Below, piece after piece: positions 42,920 through 52,164 of a DNA stretch of 64,000 nt. Position 1 is the stretch's first letter, and each line of letters starts with the position of its first letter. The DNA comes from Candidatus Nanosyncoccus alces (GTDB taxonomy: Bacteria; Patescibacteriota; Saccharimonadia; Saccharimonadales; Saccharimonadaceae). The notes under the pieces are model-generated. The model was not told the origin of the DNA and ran no database searches. It saw only the letters and a list, made by a program, of their open reading frames with translations. Position numbers and translations under genes: made by a program. The stretch spans positions 53,810 to 117,809 of the forward strand of contig NZ_PRLM01000003.1 in NCBI RefSeq assembly GCF_004138395.1. The letters run 5' to 3'.

Positions 42920-43252
42920 TTATTTGCGGGGTTTCGAGATGTTGGCTGGACGGCCGTAGTCTGGGGTGATGATTGGGTGTTTTTCCCCGCGGTGATTGTA
43001 GAGGGGGATGTTTAGCTCTGATGCTAAGGTGTTGACGACGGTCGCGCCAATCCGGAGGCCGGTAAAGGAGCCGGGGCCGGACATGAAGGTAATTTCAGTG
43101 ATATCTTGAAAGGTTTTACCGTTTTCTTGCAGCTTATCATGGATGAATTGCAGTAACTTTTCGGCCAGGTCGTTGGCGAAAGTGTAACGGTATTCTTGAT
43201 CGTTTAGTTTCAAAACGGTTTCAGGAGTGCTGGTATCCAGATATAATTTCAT
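42920..43252 (-). CDS. tsaB: TsaB-like protein, N-terminal lobe only
   Basis: 110 aa, about half the usual TsaB. TsaB is the scaffold partner of TsaD and TsaE in making t6A37 of tRNA. The N-terminal ASKHA lobe is visible: LYLDTSTPETVLKL near the start and the signature FMSGPGSFTGLRIGATVVNTLASEL near residue 60. The C-terminal lobe is missing; the stop lies shortly after. It overlaps tsaE by ATGA. No frame continues the lobe downstream, so this is a short form rather than a frameshift. Confidence 0.85.
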   Translation of the reverse strand: MKLYLDTSTPETVLKLNDQEYRYTFANDLAEKLLQFIHDKLQENGKTFQDITEITFMSGPGSFTGLRIGATVVNTLASELNIPLYNHRGEKHPIITPDYGRPANISKPRK

Positions 43253-43653
43253 AGGGAGATCTCGCGAGTGTTGTTTTCGTTATATTTTATTTCGATTTTA
43301 GTGTGATTTTTGGGGAGCGTATTTTCGATAGATTTGCCCCATTCGATAACGATGACGTTGTCGGGGTTTTCTAAGTTTTCACGAAGGTCATCTAACATAA
43401 GACCGGGGTCTGGTAAACGGTAGAAATCATAGTGGATCAGATGGCCTTTGTGGTTTGGCAAAGGGTAAGATTTTGAGATAGTGAAGCTAGGACTAGTGAT
43501 GGGTTCTTTGACGCCGAGGCCTTCGGCTAGTCCGCGAGTAAAGGTAGTTTTGCCGGCGCCAACGTCGCCGATGAGCTCGATAACATGGTTTTTTAGCGAC
43601 TTGGCAAAATTTTTGCCGAAATTTAGCATTTCTTGCTCGGATTTGATAATCAT
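43249..43653 (-). CDS. tsaE: TsaE, ATPase of t6A synthesis
   Basis: 134 aa from ATG 43653; an upstream extension to 43728 would pass through the promoter. Walker A GDVGAGKTTFTRGLAEGLG and ...HYDFYRL follow the family. TsaE powers the TsaB-TsaD complex. TATAAT lies 6 nt from this ATG on the minus strand, predicting a leaderless mRNA, and the same 14 bp hold the murC promoter. Confidence 0.93.
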   Translation of the reverse strand: MIIKSEQEMLNFGKNFAKSLKNHVIELIGDVGAGKTTFTRGLAEGLGVKEPITSPSFTISKSYPLPNHKGHLIHYDFYRLPDPGLMLDDLRENLENPDNVIVIEWGKSIENTLPKNHTKIEIKYNENNTREISL

Positions 43654-43667
43654 TATATAATTATAGC
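43654..43667. promoter_or_regulatory. 14-bp bidirectional promoter between tsaE and murC
   Basis: The whole intergenic DNA is 14 bp, a near-palindromic A/T block. Read rightward it gives TATAAT (43656-43661) 6 nt before the murC ATG; read leftward it gives TATAAT 6 nt before the tsaE ATG. Both mRNAs should be leaderless, and the -35 regions must lie inside the opposing genes. Confidence 0.7.
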
Positions 43668-44888
43668 ATGAATATTTATATATCTGGTATATCTGGAACG
43701 GGGATGGGCCCGTTGGCATTGATGGCAAAGGCGGCCGGGTTCACGGTGTGGGGGTCGGATTTGATAAAAGGGGCGGTGTATGATGAACTAGTAAAAGCGG
43801 GAATTGAAGTTTATATTGGGAAACAAGACGGGGGATTTTTGCGAGAGAAGTTGGCGGAGGGTGTGGATTGGTTTGTGTATACTTCGGCTTTGCCGGAAAC
43901 TCATGCAGAATTGGTGTTGGCGCGCGAAGTGGGAGTGAAATGCACAAAACGAGATGATTTTACGGCGTTTTTGGTGGAGAAATTGGGACTTAAAATGGTG
44001 GCAGTGGCGGGAACGCACGGCAAGACTACCACCACAGCGATGATTGTGTGGGCGGCGTTGAAATTGGGGTTACCGGTGGCATATATTGTGGGAACTACGT
44101 TAGGGTTCGCGCCGAGCGGGTCGTACAATGAAGGTGATCAATGTTTTGTGTATGAAGCGGATGAATACGATCGGAACTTTTTGAAATACCATCCGTGGTT
44201 GGCGGTGATACCGGCAGTGAGTTACGACCATCCGGATATTTACCCGACCAAGGAAGATTACGAGGCGGCATTTGGGCAGTTTGAAGCGCAGAGTGAGAGG
44301 GTAGTAGAGGAAAGTAGTTTTGGTGCTGATGGATTTGAGCTGGCTGGCGAAGTGCGACGGAAAGATGCGGCGTTAGCGGCAGAGGCGATTAGTGCGATGG
44401 CGCCGGAGATTGCGCGAGCGGAAATTGTGAAAGTTTTGAATAAGTTTCCGGGGGTGGGGCGAAGATTTGAGAAAATTGCGGAGAATGTATATACGGATTA
44501 TGCGCATCATCCAGAAGAAATTGTGGCGACGATGGATATTGTGAAGGACGAAAAAAGACTTCACGGCAAAAAGGGGATAATAGTGGTGTATCAACCACAT
44601 CAGAATACACGGCAGCATGAAGTGCGAAATGGGTATACGGATGCTTTTGTGGGGGCGGACAAGATTTATTGGCTGCCAACGTATTTAACGCGGGAAGATC
44701 CGGAGTTGCCGGTGTTGACACCTGCGGAATTGATTGATGGGCTAGTGAATAAAGATGTAGCGGAGGTGGCGGAGATCTCGGATGAGTTGGCAGAGAGATT
44801 ACAAAAGTATGTGGACGAGGATTATTTAGTGATTTTGATGACGGCTGGCCCGGCGGATGGGTGGCTAAGAGAAAAGTTTAGTAAATAA
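43668..44888 (+). CDS. murC: UDP-N-acetylmuramate-alanine ligase
   Basis: 406 aa, shorter than typical (about 450-490). Mur ligases add L-Ala to UDP-MurNAc with ATP. The N-terminal Rossmann part shows GISGTGMGPLA; the ATP-binding motif is AGTHGKTTTTAMI; EADEYDRNF, and GVGRRFE...YTDYAHHPEEI with YQPHQNTR are diagnostic for MurC and Mpl. Leaderless start (TATAAT 6 nt before the ATG). Mpl is an alternative, but the size and the presence of murB favour MurC. Confidence 0.9.
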   Translation: MNIYISGISGTGMGPLALMAKAAGFTVWGSDLIKGAVYDELVKAGIEVYIGKQDGGFLREKLAEGVDWFVYTSALPETHAELVLAREVGVKCTKRDDFTAFLVEKLGLKMVAVAGTHGKTTTTAMIVWAALKLGLPVAYIVGTTLGFAPSGSYNEGDQCFVYEADEYDRNFLKYHPWLAVIPAVSYDHPDIYPTKEDYEAAFGQFEAQSERVVEESSFGADGFELAGEVRRKDAALAAEAISAMAPEIARAEIVKVLNKFPGVGRRFEKIAENVYTDYAHHPEEIVATMDIVKDEKRLHGKKGIIVVYQPHQNTRQHEVRNGYTDAFVGADKIYWLPTYLTREDPELPVLTPAELIDGLVNKDVAEVAEISDELAERLQKYVDEDYLVILMTAGPADGWLREKFSK

Positions 44889-44958
44889 TATTGATTTAGA
44901 CTAATTTTGGCTGAAAAAAGTTTGGAATTTTATTGGGCTTGTGCTAATATAGTAGTAT

Positions 44959-45594
44959 ATGAAAGAGGGCAAGGCGAAGTTCGAGAACAAAGGCTTGGTA
45001 ATTTTGTTGTGTGTATTGGTAGTGGCGATTGTAGGATTGGTGGTTGGGATTGGCGCGGTGATGTTGAACAGTGATAGCGAAGAGGTTGTTGTGGAGACTG
45101 ATTCTACGGGTGTAGAATACGCTGCTTCTACGGCCACACCGGAGCAGATAGAAGCTTACGAGTCTTTTAAGCAAAAATACGATGTAGTGCTGGCGGAGGC
45201 ACAGGAATTGTTAAATGAGCCGCCTGTGAATGTTTTGGCTATAGAGGAGCTTTTTGCGAATGCGATGGACGAATATATGACCGCTGGAACTTATAGTAGT
45301 GCACAAGAATTTATGGTTGCAGAGTACAATATTTTGATGTCTGGTGGATTTAAACAAGAAGCACTAGATTCTTTAATTCGAATAGACTTTGATATATTTC
45401 CAGCGAGTGTGCAGAATCGTTGGTATAATTTGATTGTCAATTTGGCACAAGATTTGGGCAATAATGATTTAGCAGTTAAATACCGGCAGTTGGCGGACTG
45501 GACTAAGGAGTCTGCGGAACAAAATGAAGCAGCAATAAGGGAGCATGCGGCTAAATATGACGTCGATGCTGAGTTTATGCAAGGAGGAATATAA
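44959..45594 (+). CDS. Single-pass membrane protein
   Basis: 211 aa. Basic N-terminus, membrane helix (about 12-36), and an acidic helical extracellular domain with TPR-like spacing (YESFKQKYDVVLAEAQELL...). A TATAGT/TAATAT box is 5-8 nt from the ATG, so a leaderless mRNA is likely. Stop and next start overlap (TAATG). It accompanies the giant secreted protein, paralleling the 25137/26155 pair. Confidence 0.7.
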   Translation: MKEGKAKFENKGLVILLCVLVVAIVGLVVGIGAVMLNSDSEEVVVETDSTGVEYAASTATPEQIEAYESFKQKYDVVLAEAQELLNEPPVNVLAIEELFANAMDEYMTAGTYSSAQEFMVAEYNILMSGGFKQEALDSLIRIDFDIFPASVQNRWYNLIVNLAQDLGNNDLAVKYRQLADWTKESAEQNEAAIREHAAKYDVDAEFMQGGI

Positions 45595-48500
45595 TGAAGC
45601 GTTTATACCAATTTTTGATAGTTGGCTGTTTTTGTCTTATTTGTTGTGGCGCGTTTGGCAGTTCGGATGTTTTTGCTGGCGAGGTTTCGTCGGCATATGT
45701 TTATGATTATGATACTTATTGGTATGGTAATGATTTGATAACGGATTTTTATGTGACGATAGATTGTGGTAGTGGATGCGAAATAAGTGATGATTTCCAG
45801 TGTTGTGGTACACATTCGCAGCTTGAGTGGACTGGTACGCCGGGCTGGATTAGTGAGACGGGCGCAGGCTCTTATAATGGATATGATTATTACAACATAG
45901 TTTTGTATCCGGGTAGTAATAGTTATCAACCTGCTTGTGGCCAAATAAGGAAACCGAGTAACAGGACTTTGACTGCTTATGCGGCGGTGAGGGGTACATT
46001 TAATGCTACCAATGATACGAGGACATACTTGACGGATGAGGGTTCTACTACAACTAACCGTGGTGATAGTTGGACTAAGAGTGACAAGGTTAAGTATGGT
46101 GGCAATGCAAAGGTAGATACTAGTAAATTTAACCCTACCGGCTATTCGTGGTATAAGTGGGGAAGTAGTTGTGATGATGCAACAACGCGTGATTGCGCGA
46201 GGAATAATCTTACTGCTGATACTAATGTTTATGCATACTATACTAGAAATCATTTTAAGGGTCAGGCTAGAGTTTTTGAAGGTGACTCTATCAGTGGAAA
46301 TGCAAAGGCTAGTACTGGATATGTGGATTCTGATAGTACACGAAACGCTGACATGGAGTGTGTAAATAGTGGGTGTAAGGCAACGTATGATTTGTATTTG
46401 AAGACGATAGCTGGTTCTGGTAAGACTAACTTCTCTTCTAATGCATCTAGTTTGTTGCATAGTTCTCCTTATGCTCCAAGTACTAGCGGAACAAAAATTA
46501 AAGAAATTACCAAGACTTTGTATCCTGGTGGCAGCGCCTGTTATTACATTACGTTTAGACCATATGGGAGTTTGTCTAACACTACTACAAGGACCGCAAA
46601 AGCTTGTATGTCGGCGAAGGTTTCTACTTTTGAAGGTAGAACTAGCGTTTCTGGGGCTGCAGTTAAGGCAGATGGCTATAGGAACACAACGAGCTCTGAG
46701 GGTGACCAGCTAGTAACTATAAATAACTGTTCACCGGTAGATGGATGTAAGGTTTCGTTTGAACATTCCTTGAAGCGAACTGCTGGTATTGGATCTACAA
46801 ATTGGGTGGTTGAACGGACGTCGAATTTAACTTCTTCTAGTTCTGATAGGGCTGTGGGCAATGCAGAGGGTGATGCGGCTTTAGGTAGAGGGACTTTTAG
46901 TGCAGCAGAAGAAGTGGTAAAAACGGATGGAGAGATTACGTTGTATCCTGGTATGGTGGTTTGTGAGAAATTGACGTTTAAGCCGAGTAATGACACAACG
47001 CAGACTGTCAATGATGTATATACGCGAGTTTGTGTATCGGCGCTTGGTAATGCACAGCCAGGTGATCCGGACCCAGATACTCCGGAAGATCCTGATAATT
47101 TGTCTGGTGATACTTCGTTCATTAACATAAAAGTAAGAAACGCCGATGTAGAGAAATATGGTAGTTACCAGAGAGTTGTTTATGCTAAGCCGGGAGATCA
47201 TATTTCGTGGCGGGCTACTTATAATCCGGTTTTGCAGTATACTTATTTTCTAAAACCGGAGAAAATGAGTATAGATGGCGGGAGTGTATATGATAATAGT
47301 GGCAGCTTGATGGGTGCGTTATTTAATGCCAAGAATGGATGTAATGTTAACAATGGTGATGTAATAAAGTGCTGGAATAATGCTTTTGGGTTAAAGAGCA
47401 ACTTTTCTAGCTATTCCAAATATAACTATGCGAAGATATATGACCTGGGTGAGAGTAGCAAGAGGGTTGAGCAGTTAGAGGATTATGTTGTGGAAAACTG
47501 GAATGTAGGGGATTCTCTGGAAGAAACAGCTGCGACAAATACTGCAAATACTGCAAAAGAGGATGGAAATGCATTGAGTTCGACCAATCCTCTGCAGAGC
47601 GACCAGGTTACAGCACGGCAAGTAACTTTTAGCAATAACAGTAATAAGAATTGGGGCGATGTAATTACTGAGTCCGTTTCTAAAATAGCTGCGGCAAAGG
47701 TACCGTACAATTTTAGGACTGGCGTGGAAATAAAGACTGACGAGAGTAAAATCTTCTATGCTGGGGAGGATGGTTCTGTAGATTTTAAGATTTCGGTATT
47801 AGAGAAGACCAATAGTGAAACTACTGATGGTTCTCAAGATCAGGCTTATGCAACCAGTATGAGTGGCGCGAAGGTTCGTACAATAATCTACTTTGGGGAC
47901 AAGAAGGAGGAACAAGAGAATTACGGTAACTCTGGTAGTGATTTGTGCAATTATTATGGTAAGAGCAATGATAATGTGAATTGTGGTTATGCTACTACTA
48001 AAGATGATGAGACTTTTAATGTCGATGACAACAACAAGCCGACTTCGAATTCGCAGTTTAATATTCCAGACGTGAGTGCTGGCTCGAAAATTTGTGCGGC
48101 GGTGGCGGTTTATCCTTCTAGTAGTGGTAGCGATACGAATTTAGACCCGAATGGTAGTGGGACATGGCATATTTCGGCGTCTAAGTGCTTTGCTATTGCT
48201 AAGAGACCGAGTTTCCAGGTGTGGGGTGGTAGTATATATTCAGCTGGAAAAGTTGAAGTTCCGGCGAGTAGAAAAAATAATTTAGCTGGTCCTTGGGGTT
48301 ATTCATATGCGATTTCTGGTAGCAATGAACATCGTGTATTCGGCTCGTGGGCAGAGTTAGGTTTGGTGGCTGGCGGTGCAGTGACTGGTCTTGCTAGTGG
48401 CGCTGGTACTGGGTATGATGGGCTAGGCTTTAGTGCGAGTCCGGGTGGTAGTGCCGAGGGTGCTTCAACGAACTATTGTTTGAGGAGTACTCTCAGTTTT

Positions 48501-49142
48501 GCTAACAGTGGTTGTAACGGTGAAGGTAGTGTTGGTGGTTTAGGTGGGACTAGTAGTGATTCTAGTAAGGCTTCGTTGATTTCTAGGTTTACAGGGGGTA
48601 GTGGCGATACTTACGATTTAGACTCGGTTGTTGGTAATCGTGAAATTGAGGCAATGGAAGGCTTTAGTGGAGTGACGGTGGGCGAAGGCACGGAGCAGAA
48701 GACCAAAACCACAAAAGTGATAGCCGCTAGCGGAGACATAACGATTAAAGGGAATATTACTTATTGGGATGGAAGTTATTCTGAATTAGAGAGTATCCCG
48801 AAGATTATTATTTATGGGAATAGTATTAAGATAGATTGTAGTGTGACGCGGGTTGATGCAGTGTTAATTGCGGAAAAAAACATTGACACTTGCGAGACTC
48901 CTGAAGGCAATTACAATAGGCTGGATAACTCTGTACCTTTGATAATTAATGGCTCCACTATTTCTGATACTTTGAATTTGAACAGGACTTATGGTGCGGC
49001 GACGGGGGCAAATTCGATTGAGCCGGCAGAAATCATTAATTATGATACTTCCCTCTTCTTGTGGGCGAATAAGCAGGCTGATGCGACGACTTCGGGTAAG
49101 CTCACCGAAACGTATGTGCGTGAGTTGGCGCCACGGTATTAG
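45594..49142 (+). CDS. Giant secreted surface protein
   Basis: 1182 aa. A signal peptide (1-28) is followed by a Cys-rich N-terminal region (CGSGCEISDDFQCCGTH), repeated beta modules with paired Cys (for example VNSGCKATYDLYLKT and VDGCKVSFEHSLKR, which resemble one another), and a C-terminal segment reminiscent of pilus-tip or autotransporter-like beta-helices (GDITIKGNITYWDG). No membrane anchor at the C-terminus. It is translationally coupled to the single-pass protein upstream. Probably a host-contact or adhesion protein. Confidence 0.7.
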   Translation: MKRLYQFLIVGCFCLICCGAFGSSDVFAGEVSSAYVYDYDTYWYGNDLITDFYVTIDCGSGCEISDDFQCCGTHSQLEWTGTPGWISETGAGSYNGYDYYNIVLYPGSNSYQPACGQIRKPSNRTLTAYAAVRGTFNATNDTRTYLTDEGSTTTNRGDSWTKSDKVKYGGNAKVDTSKFNPTGYSWYKWGSSCDDATTRDCARNNLTADTNVYAYYTRNHFKGQARVFEGDSISGNAKASTGYVDSDSTRNADMECVNSGCKATYDLYLKTIAGSGKTNFSSNASSLLHSSPYAPSTSGTKIKEITKTLYPGGSACYYITFRPYGSLSNTTTRTAKACMSAKVSTFEGRTSVSGAAVKADGYRNTTSSEGDQLVTINNCSPVDGCKVSFEHSLKRTAGIGSTNWVVERTSNLTSSSSDRAVGNAEGDAALGRGTFSAAEEVVKTDGEITLYPGMVVCEKLTFKPSNDTTQTVNDVYTRVCVSALGNAQPGDPDPDTPEDPDNLSGDTSFINIKVRNADVEKYGSYQRVVYAKPGDHISWRATYNPVLQYTYFLKPEKMSIDGGSVYDNSGSLMGALFNAKNGCNVNNGDVIKCWNNAFGLKSNFSSYSKYNYAKIYDLGESSKRVEQLEDYVVENWNVGDSLEETAATNTANTAKEDGNALSSTNPLQSDQVTARQVTFSNNSNKNWGDVITESVSKIAAAKVPYNFRTGVEIKTDESKIFYAGEDGSVDFKISVLEKTNSETTDGSQDQAYATSMSGAKVRTIIYFGDKKEEQENYGNSGSDLCNYYGKSNDNVNCGYATTKDDETFNVDDNNKPTSNSQFNIPDVSAGSKICAAVAVYPSSSGSDTNLDPNGSGTWHISASKCFAIAKRPSFQVWGGSIYSAGKVEVPASRKNNLAGPWGYSYAISGSNEHRVFGSWAELGLVAGGAVTGLASGAGTGYDGLGFSASPGGSAEGASTNYCLRSTLSFANSGCNGEGSVGGLGGTSSDSSKASLISRFTGGSGDTYDLDSVVGNREIEAMEGFSGVTVGEGTEQKTKTTKVIAASGDITIKGNITYWDGSYSELESIPKIIIYGNSIKIDCSVTRVDAVLIAEKNIDTCETPEGNYNRLDNSVPLIINGSTISDTLNLNRTYGAATGANSIEPAEIINYDTSLFLWANKQADATTSGKLTETYVRELAPRY

Positions 49143-49162
49143 AGCGTGCTATAATTGACTTA

Positions 49163-50512
49163 ATGAAGAGTAAAAGTCAGTTTGTTTGTCAGCAGTGTGG
49201 GGCAAGTTATGCTAAATGGGTAGGCCAGTGTACCAATTGTAACGGTTGGAATTCGTTAGTAGAGCAAGTAGTAGAAGTGGAACTTGGCAAAAAATCTGCG
49301 ATTGAAAAAGGGCGGGTATCTGGCAAGAAGCTAGACTTCGTGAAGCTAAATACGGTGACGCCGTCTGACGCGAAGGCGAGGCTTTTGACTGAATTTGATG
49401 ATTTGAATGCGGTACTAGGTGGGGGGATATTAATGGGAAGTGTGTCGTTATTGGCTGGACAGCCAGGTATTGGAAAATCTACGATATTAATGCAGATATG
49501 TGCAGAAGTAGCAAAAAAACACAGCGTATTATACATATCTGGCGAAGAGAGTGCGGGGCAAGTGAAGTTGAGAGCCGAGAGGCTGGGGGCTAAGTCTGAT
49601 AAGCTGAATTTTGCAGCATCTACGTCGGGTAATGATATTGCAAAGACCATAGAGACTGGTGAGTTCGATCTAGTGATAGTGGACTCCATTCAGACATTAG
49701 CGATGGATGAAATATCATCAGCACCTGGTACGGTTTCGCAGGTGACGAATTGTGGAAATTTGATAATTCGGGCGGCAAAGGCGACGGATACAGCAGTGAT
49801 AATAGTAGGACATGTGACGAAAGAGGGGACTTTGGCTGGACCAAAGGTGTTGGAGCATTTGGTGGATGTGGTACTGAATTTTGAAGGTGATAGATATGGT
49901 GGATTTAAGACGGTGCGGGCGGTGAAGAATCGGTTTGGGTCAACTAACGAGGTGGCGATATTCGAGATGGTGGAGTCTGGCTTAAAGGAAGTACAAAATC
50001 CATCAGCGGCGTTACTGGCAGAGAGGACAAATACGGATGGCTCAATAATTTTGGCCACAATGGAGGGAAATCGGCCAATACTAGTGGAAATTCAGGCGTT
50101 AGCGACGCAGTCTAACTATGGTTATCCCAAACGGACTGCGAGTGGGTTTGACATTAATAGATTAAATTTGTTGATTGCGGTAATGGAGCGGCGGACCAAG
50201 TTAAGGCTAAGCGACAAAGATATTTTTATAAATGTGGTAGGTGGAATGAAGCTTCAGGATTCGGCGGCGGATCTCGCGGTGTGTATGGCGATAGCATCGG
50301 CAGTGGCGGGACGGAAGCTAAGTGAAGAATATGTGGTGTTTGGTGAGGTGGGACTGGGAGGTGAAGTGCGGTCGGCATTTCGGGCAAGCCAGAGGATTGC
50401 GGAAGCCAAGAAGCTGGGCTTTAAGCATGCGATAGCGCCGAGGGCTATTAAAGATCCGTTTGTGATTCCGGCAAAGGACTTGCGTGAAACGTTAATTAAG
50501 TATGTAAAATGA
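49163..50512 (+). CDS. radA: DNA repair protein RadA
   Basis: 449 aa. RadA is a hexameric helicase that promotes branch migration in recombination. The zinc finger (CQQCGASYAKWVGQCTNC), Walker A GQPGIGKST, the RadA-specific KNRFG motif and the C-terminal Lon-like domain (GGMKLQDSAADLAVCMAI...GEVGLGGEVR) are all present. TATAAT ends 7 nt before the ATG, so it is probably leaderless. It overlaps ruvC by ATGA. Confidence 0.97.
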   Translation: MKSKSQFVCQQCGASYAKWVGQCTNCNGWNSLVEQVVEVELGKKSAIEKGRVSGKKLDFVKLNTVTPSDAKARLLTEFDDLNAVLGGGILMGSVSLLAGQPGIGKSTILMQICAEVAKKHSVLYISGEESAGQVKLRAERLGAKSDKLNFAASTSGNDIAKTIETGEFDLVIVDSIQTLAMDEISSAPGTVSQVTNCGNLIIRAAKATDTAVIIVGHVTKEGTLAGPKVLEHLVDVVLNFEGDRYGGFKTVRAVKNRFGSTNEVAIFEMVESGLKEVQNPSAALLAERTNTDGSIILATMEGNRPILVEIQALATQSNYGYPKRTASGFDINRLNLLIAVMERRTKLRLSDKDIFINVVGGMKLQDSAADLAVCMAIASAVAGRKLSEEYVVFGEVGLGGEVRSAFRASQRIAEAKKLGFKHAIAPRAIKDPFVIPAKDLRETLIKYVK

Positions 50513-51030
50513 GAATTTTAGGGATAGATCCAGGGATTGGAATTTGTGGATTTGGGCTAATTGAAACATTTAGTCGGGCGGATGCGAAGGCATTGGATTA
50601 TGGGGCGGTGACTACGACAGTAGATGCGCCGATGCCAGGAAGGTTGAAAGAACTGTATGAATCTTTGAAATTGGTTTTTGAACAGACAAAACCGGACGTA
50701 GTAGCAGTGGAAAAATTGTTTTTTTCGAAGAATATTACAACTGGGATTGCAGTGGCAGAGGCGCGCGGGGTGATTTTGCTAGTGGCGGAACAATACGGTG
50801 CGAAGATTCGTGAATATACACCAAATGAGATTAAAAAAGCTTTGACTGGGTATGGTTCGGCTACAAAAACACAAATGGAAGAGATGGCTCGTGTACATTT
50901 GGGACTTAAGGAAAAACCGAAGCCGGATGATGCGGCAGATGCTTTGGCGGCAGCAGTAACGTGTAGTTTGCTATACCGAGAAGATGATATAATAGAGGTA
51001 GATAAGTTTTCAAACAGTAGGAGGCGGTGA
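50509..51030 (+). CDS. ruvC: Holliday junction resolvase RuvC
   Basis: 173 aa. RuvC cuts four-way junctions. The catalytic acidic residues lie in GIDPGIGICGFG, VAVEKLFF and KPDDAADALAAA. It is coupled to radA upstream and ruvA downstream, so junction migration and cleavage genes are one operon. ruvB is not in the window. Confidence 0.96.
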   Translation: MRILGIDPGIGICGFGLIETFSRADAKALDYGAVTTTVDAPMPGRLKELYESLKLVFEQTKPDVVAVEKLFFSKNITTGIAVAEARGVILLVAEQYGAKIREYTPNEIKKALTGYGSATKTQMEEMARVHLGLKEKPKPDDAADALAAAVTCSLLYREDDIIEVDKFSNSRRR

Positions 51031-51605
51031 TGATAGCGCATCTTCGGGGTAAAGTTGAAGAAAAATTTGGGAATTTTTTGACGATTGATGTGAATGGTGT
51101 GGGCTATGAAGTAGCAGTGCCGATGCCGGATTTTGAGGGGGTGAATTTAGGTGAAGAAAAGAAGTTTTTTACATATCACGTGGTAAGGGAGAATGCGGAA
51201 GAGCTATACGGGTTTTCTAGTTTGGCTGCGAAGAAGATTTTTGAGCTTTTGATCAGTGTACAGGGAATTGGACCAAAGGCTGCGATTGCGATATTGTCTC
51301 TTGCAGAGGCGGAGGAAGTGCGCAATGCGATAGCGAATGCAGATGCAGCGTTCATATCCAAGGCCTCGGGAGTGGGGAAGAAATCAGCGGAGCGGGTAAT
51401 AGTGGATTTGCGCGATAAGGTGGGGATTCCTTCGCATTATGGGGCGACTGAGGTGAAGTCTGTAGTGGCGACGACAGTGAATGATGAGGCGTTGGACGCC
51501 TTGATTGCGCTTGGTTTTCCTCTAAAAGAGGCTACGGCGGCACTAGAAAAAGTGGATCCTTCTTTGCCAGTTGGGGAACGGGTGAAATTGGCCTTGAAAA
51601 ATTAA
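51030..51605 (+). CDS. ruvA: Holliday junction helicase subunit RuvA
   Basis: 191 aa from ATG 51030, spaced correctly from AGGAGG; GTG 51027 is too close. RuvA binds junctions and loads RuvB. Domain I has the OB fold, domain II the HhH pair (LLISVQGIGPKAAIAILSL and FISKASGVGKKSAERVIVDL), domain III the C-terminal helices after the linker. The start overlaps the ruvC stop. Confidence 0.96.
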   Translation: MIAHLRGKVEEKFGNFLTIDVNGVGYEVAVPMPDFEGVNLGEEKKFFTYHVVRENAEELYGFSSLAAKKIFELLISVQGIGPKAAIAILSLAEAEEVRNAIANADAAFISKASGVGKKSAERVIVDLRDKVGIPSHYGATEVKSVVATTVNDEALDALIALGFPLKEATAALEKVDPSLPVGERVKLALKN

Positions 51606-51654
51606 AACAAGTATGGTAAAATAACAGGTAATTGTCTAATATAAAAGGTAAAAT

Positions 51655-52164
51655 ATGAGTTTTTCTATCCTAAAGCAAATTGGTGACGCGCAAAAAAAGA
51701 AAGCCGTCGTAGATGTCCGGTCTGGTGATACCGTAAAAGTAACCCAAAAAATTAAGGAAGGTAGTAAGTTCCGCTTGCAGATGTTTGAAGGTGTAGTGAT
51801 TCGGGTGGATCGCAAGGAGTCTCACACGGCACGGATTGTAGTGCGCAAGGTGACCTCTGGTGTGGGTGTGGAAAAATCTTATCTGATTCATTCTCCATTG
51901 GTAGAGAAAATTGAGATTACAAAGCGCTCAAAGGTGCGTCGTAATAATTTGAGTTATTTGCGTCAGCGTTCTGGCAAGTCAGCAAGATTGCGTGGCAAGG
52001 ATTTTGATCGTGCCGAAGTTAATGACGTGACGGTGCCGGAAGAACTAGTAGAGGAAGCGGAAGTTGAAGTAGTAGAGACTCCTGCTGAGGAAGCAAAAGA
52101 GACTGAAACAACAAAAGAAGAAGCCAAGACTGAAGAAGCCAAGACTGAAGAAGCTAAGGCTTAA
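51655..52164 (+). CDS. rplS: 50S ribosomal protein L19 with acidic C-terminal tail
   Basis: 169 aa, about 50 more than usual. The L19 core (residues 1-112: RSGDTVKVTQKIKEG...QMFEGVVIRVDRKESHTARIVVRKVTSGVGVEKSYLIHSPLVEKIEITKRSKVRRNNLSYLRQRSGKSARL) is intact. The extra tail is Glu/Ala/Thr/Lys-rich with direct TEEAK repeats. Such tails occur on several Patescibacteria ribosomal proteins. AAAAGG lies shortly before the ATG. The stop overlaps the next start. Confidence 0.96.
   Translation: MSFSILKQIGDAQKKKAVVDVRSGDTVKVTQKIKEGSKFRLQMFEGVVIRVDRKESHTARIVVRKVTSGVGVEKSYLIHSPLVEKIEITKRSKVRRNNLSYLRQRSGKSARLRGKDFDRAEVNDVTVPEELVEEAEVEVVETPAEEAKETETTKEEAKTEEAKTEEAKA

Noticed and set aside
45603..46460. Minus-strand ORF of 285 aa inside the giant secreted protein gene
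   Set aside because: Its Ile/Thr/Ser-rich composition is that of the complementary strand of the coding sequence; no start signal or domain.
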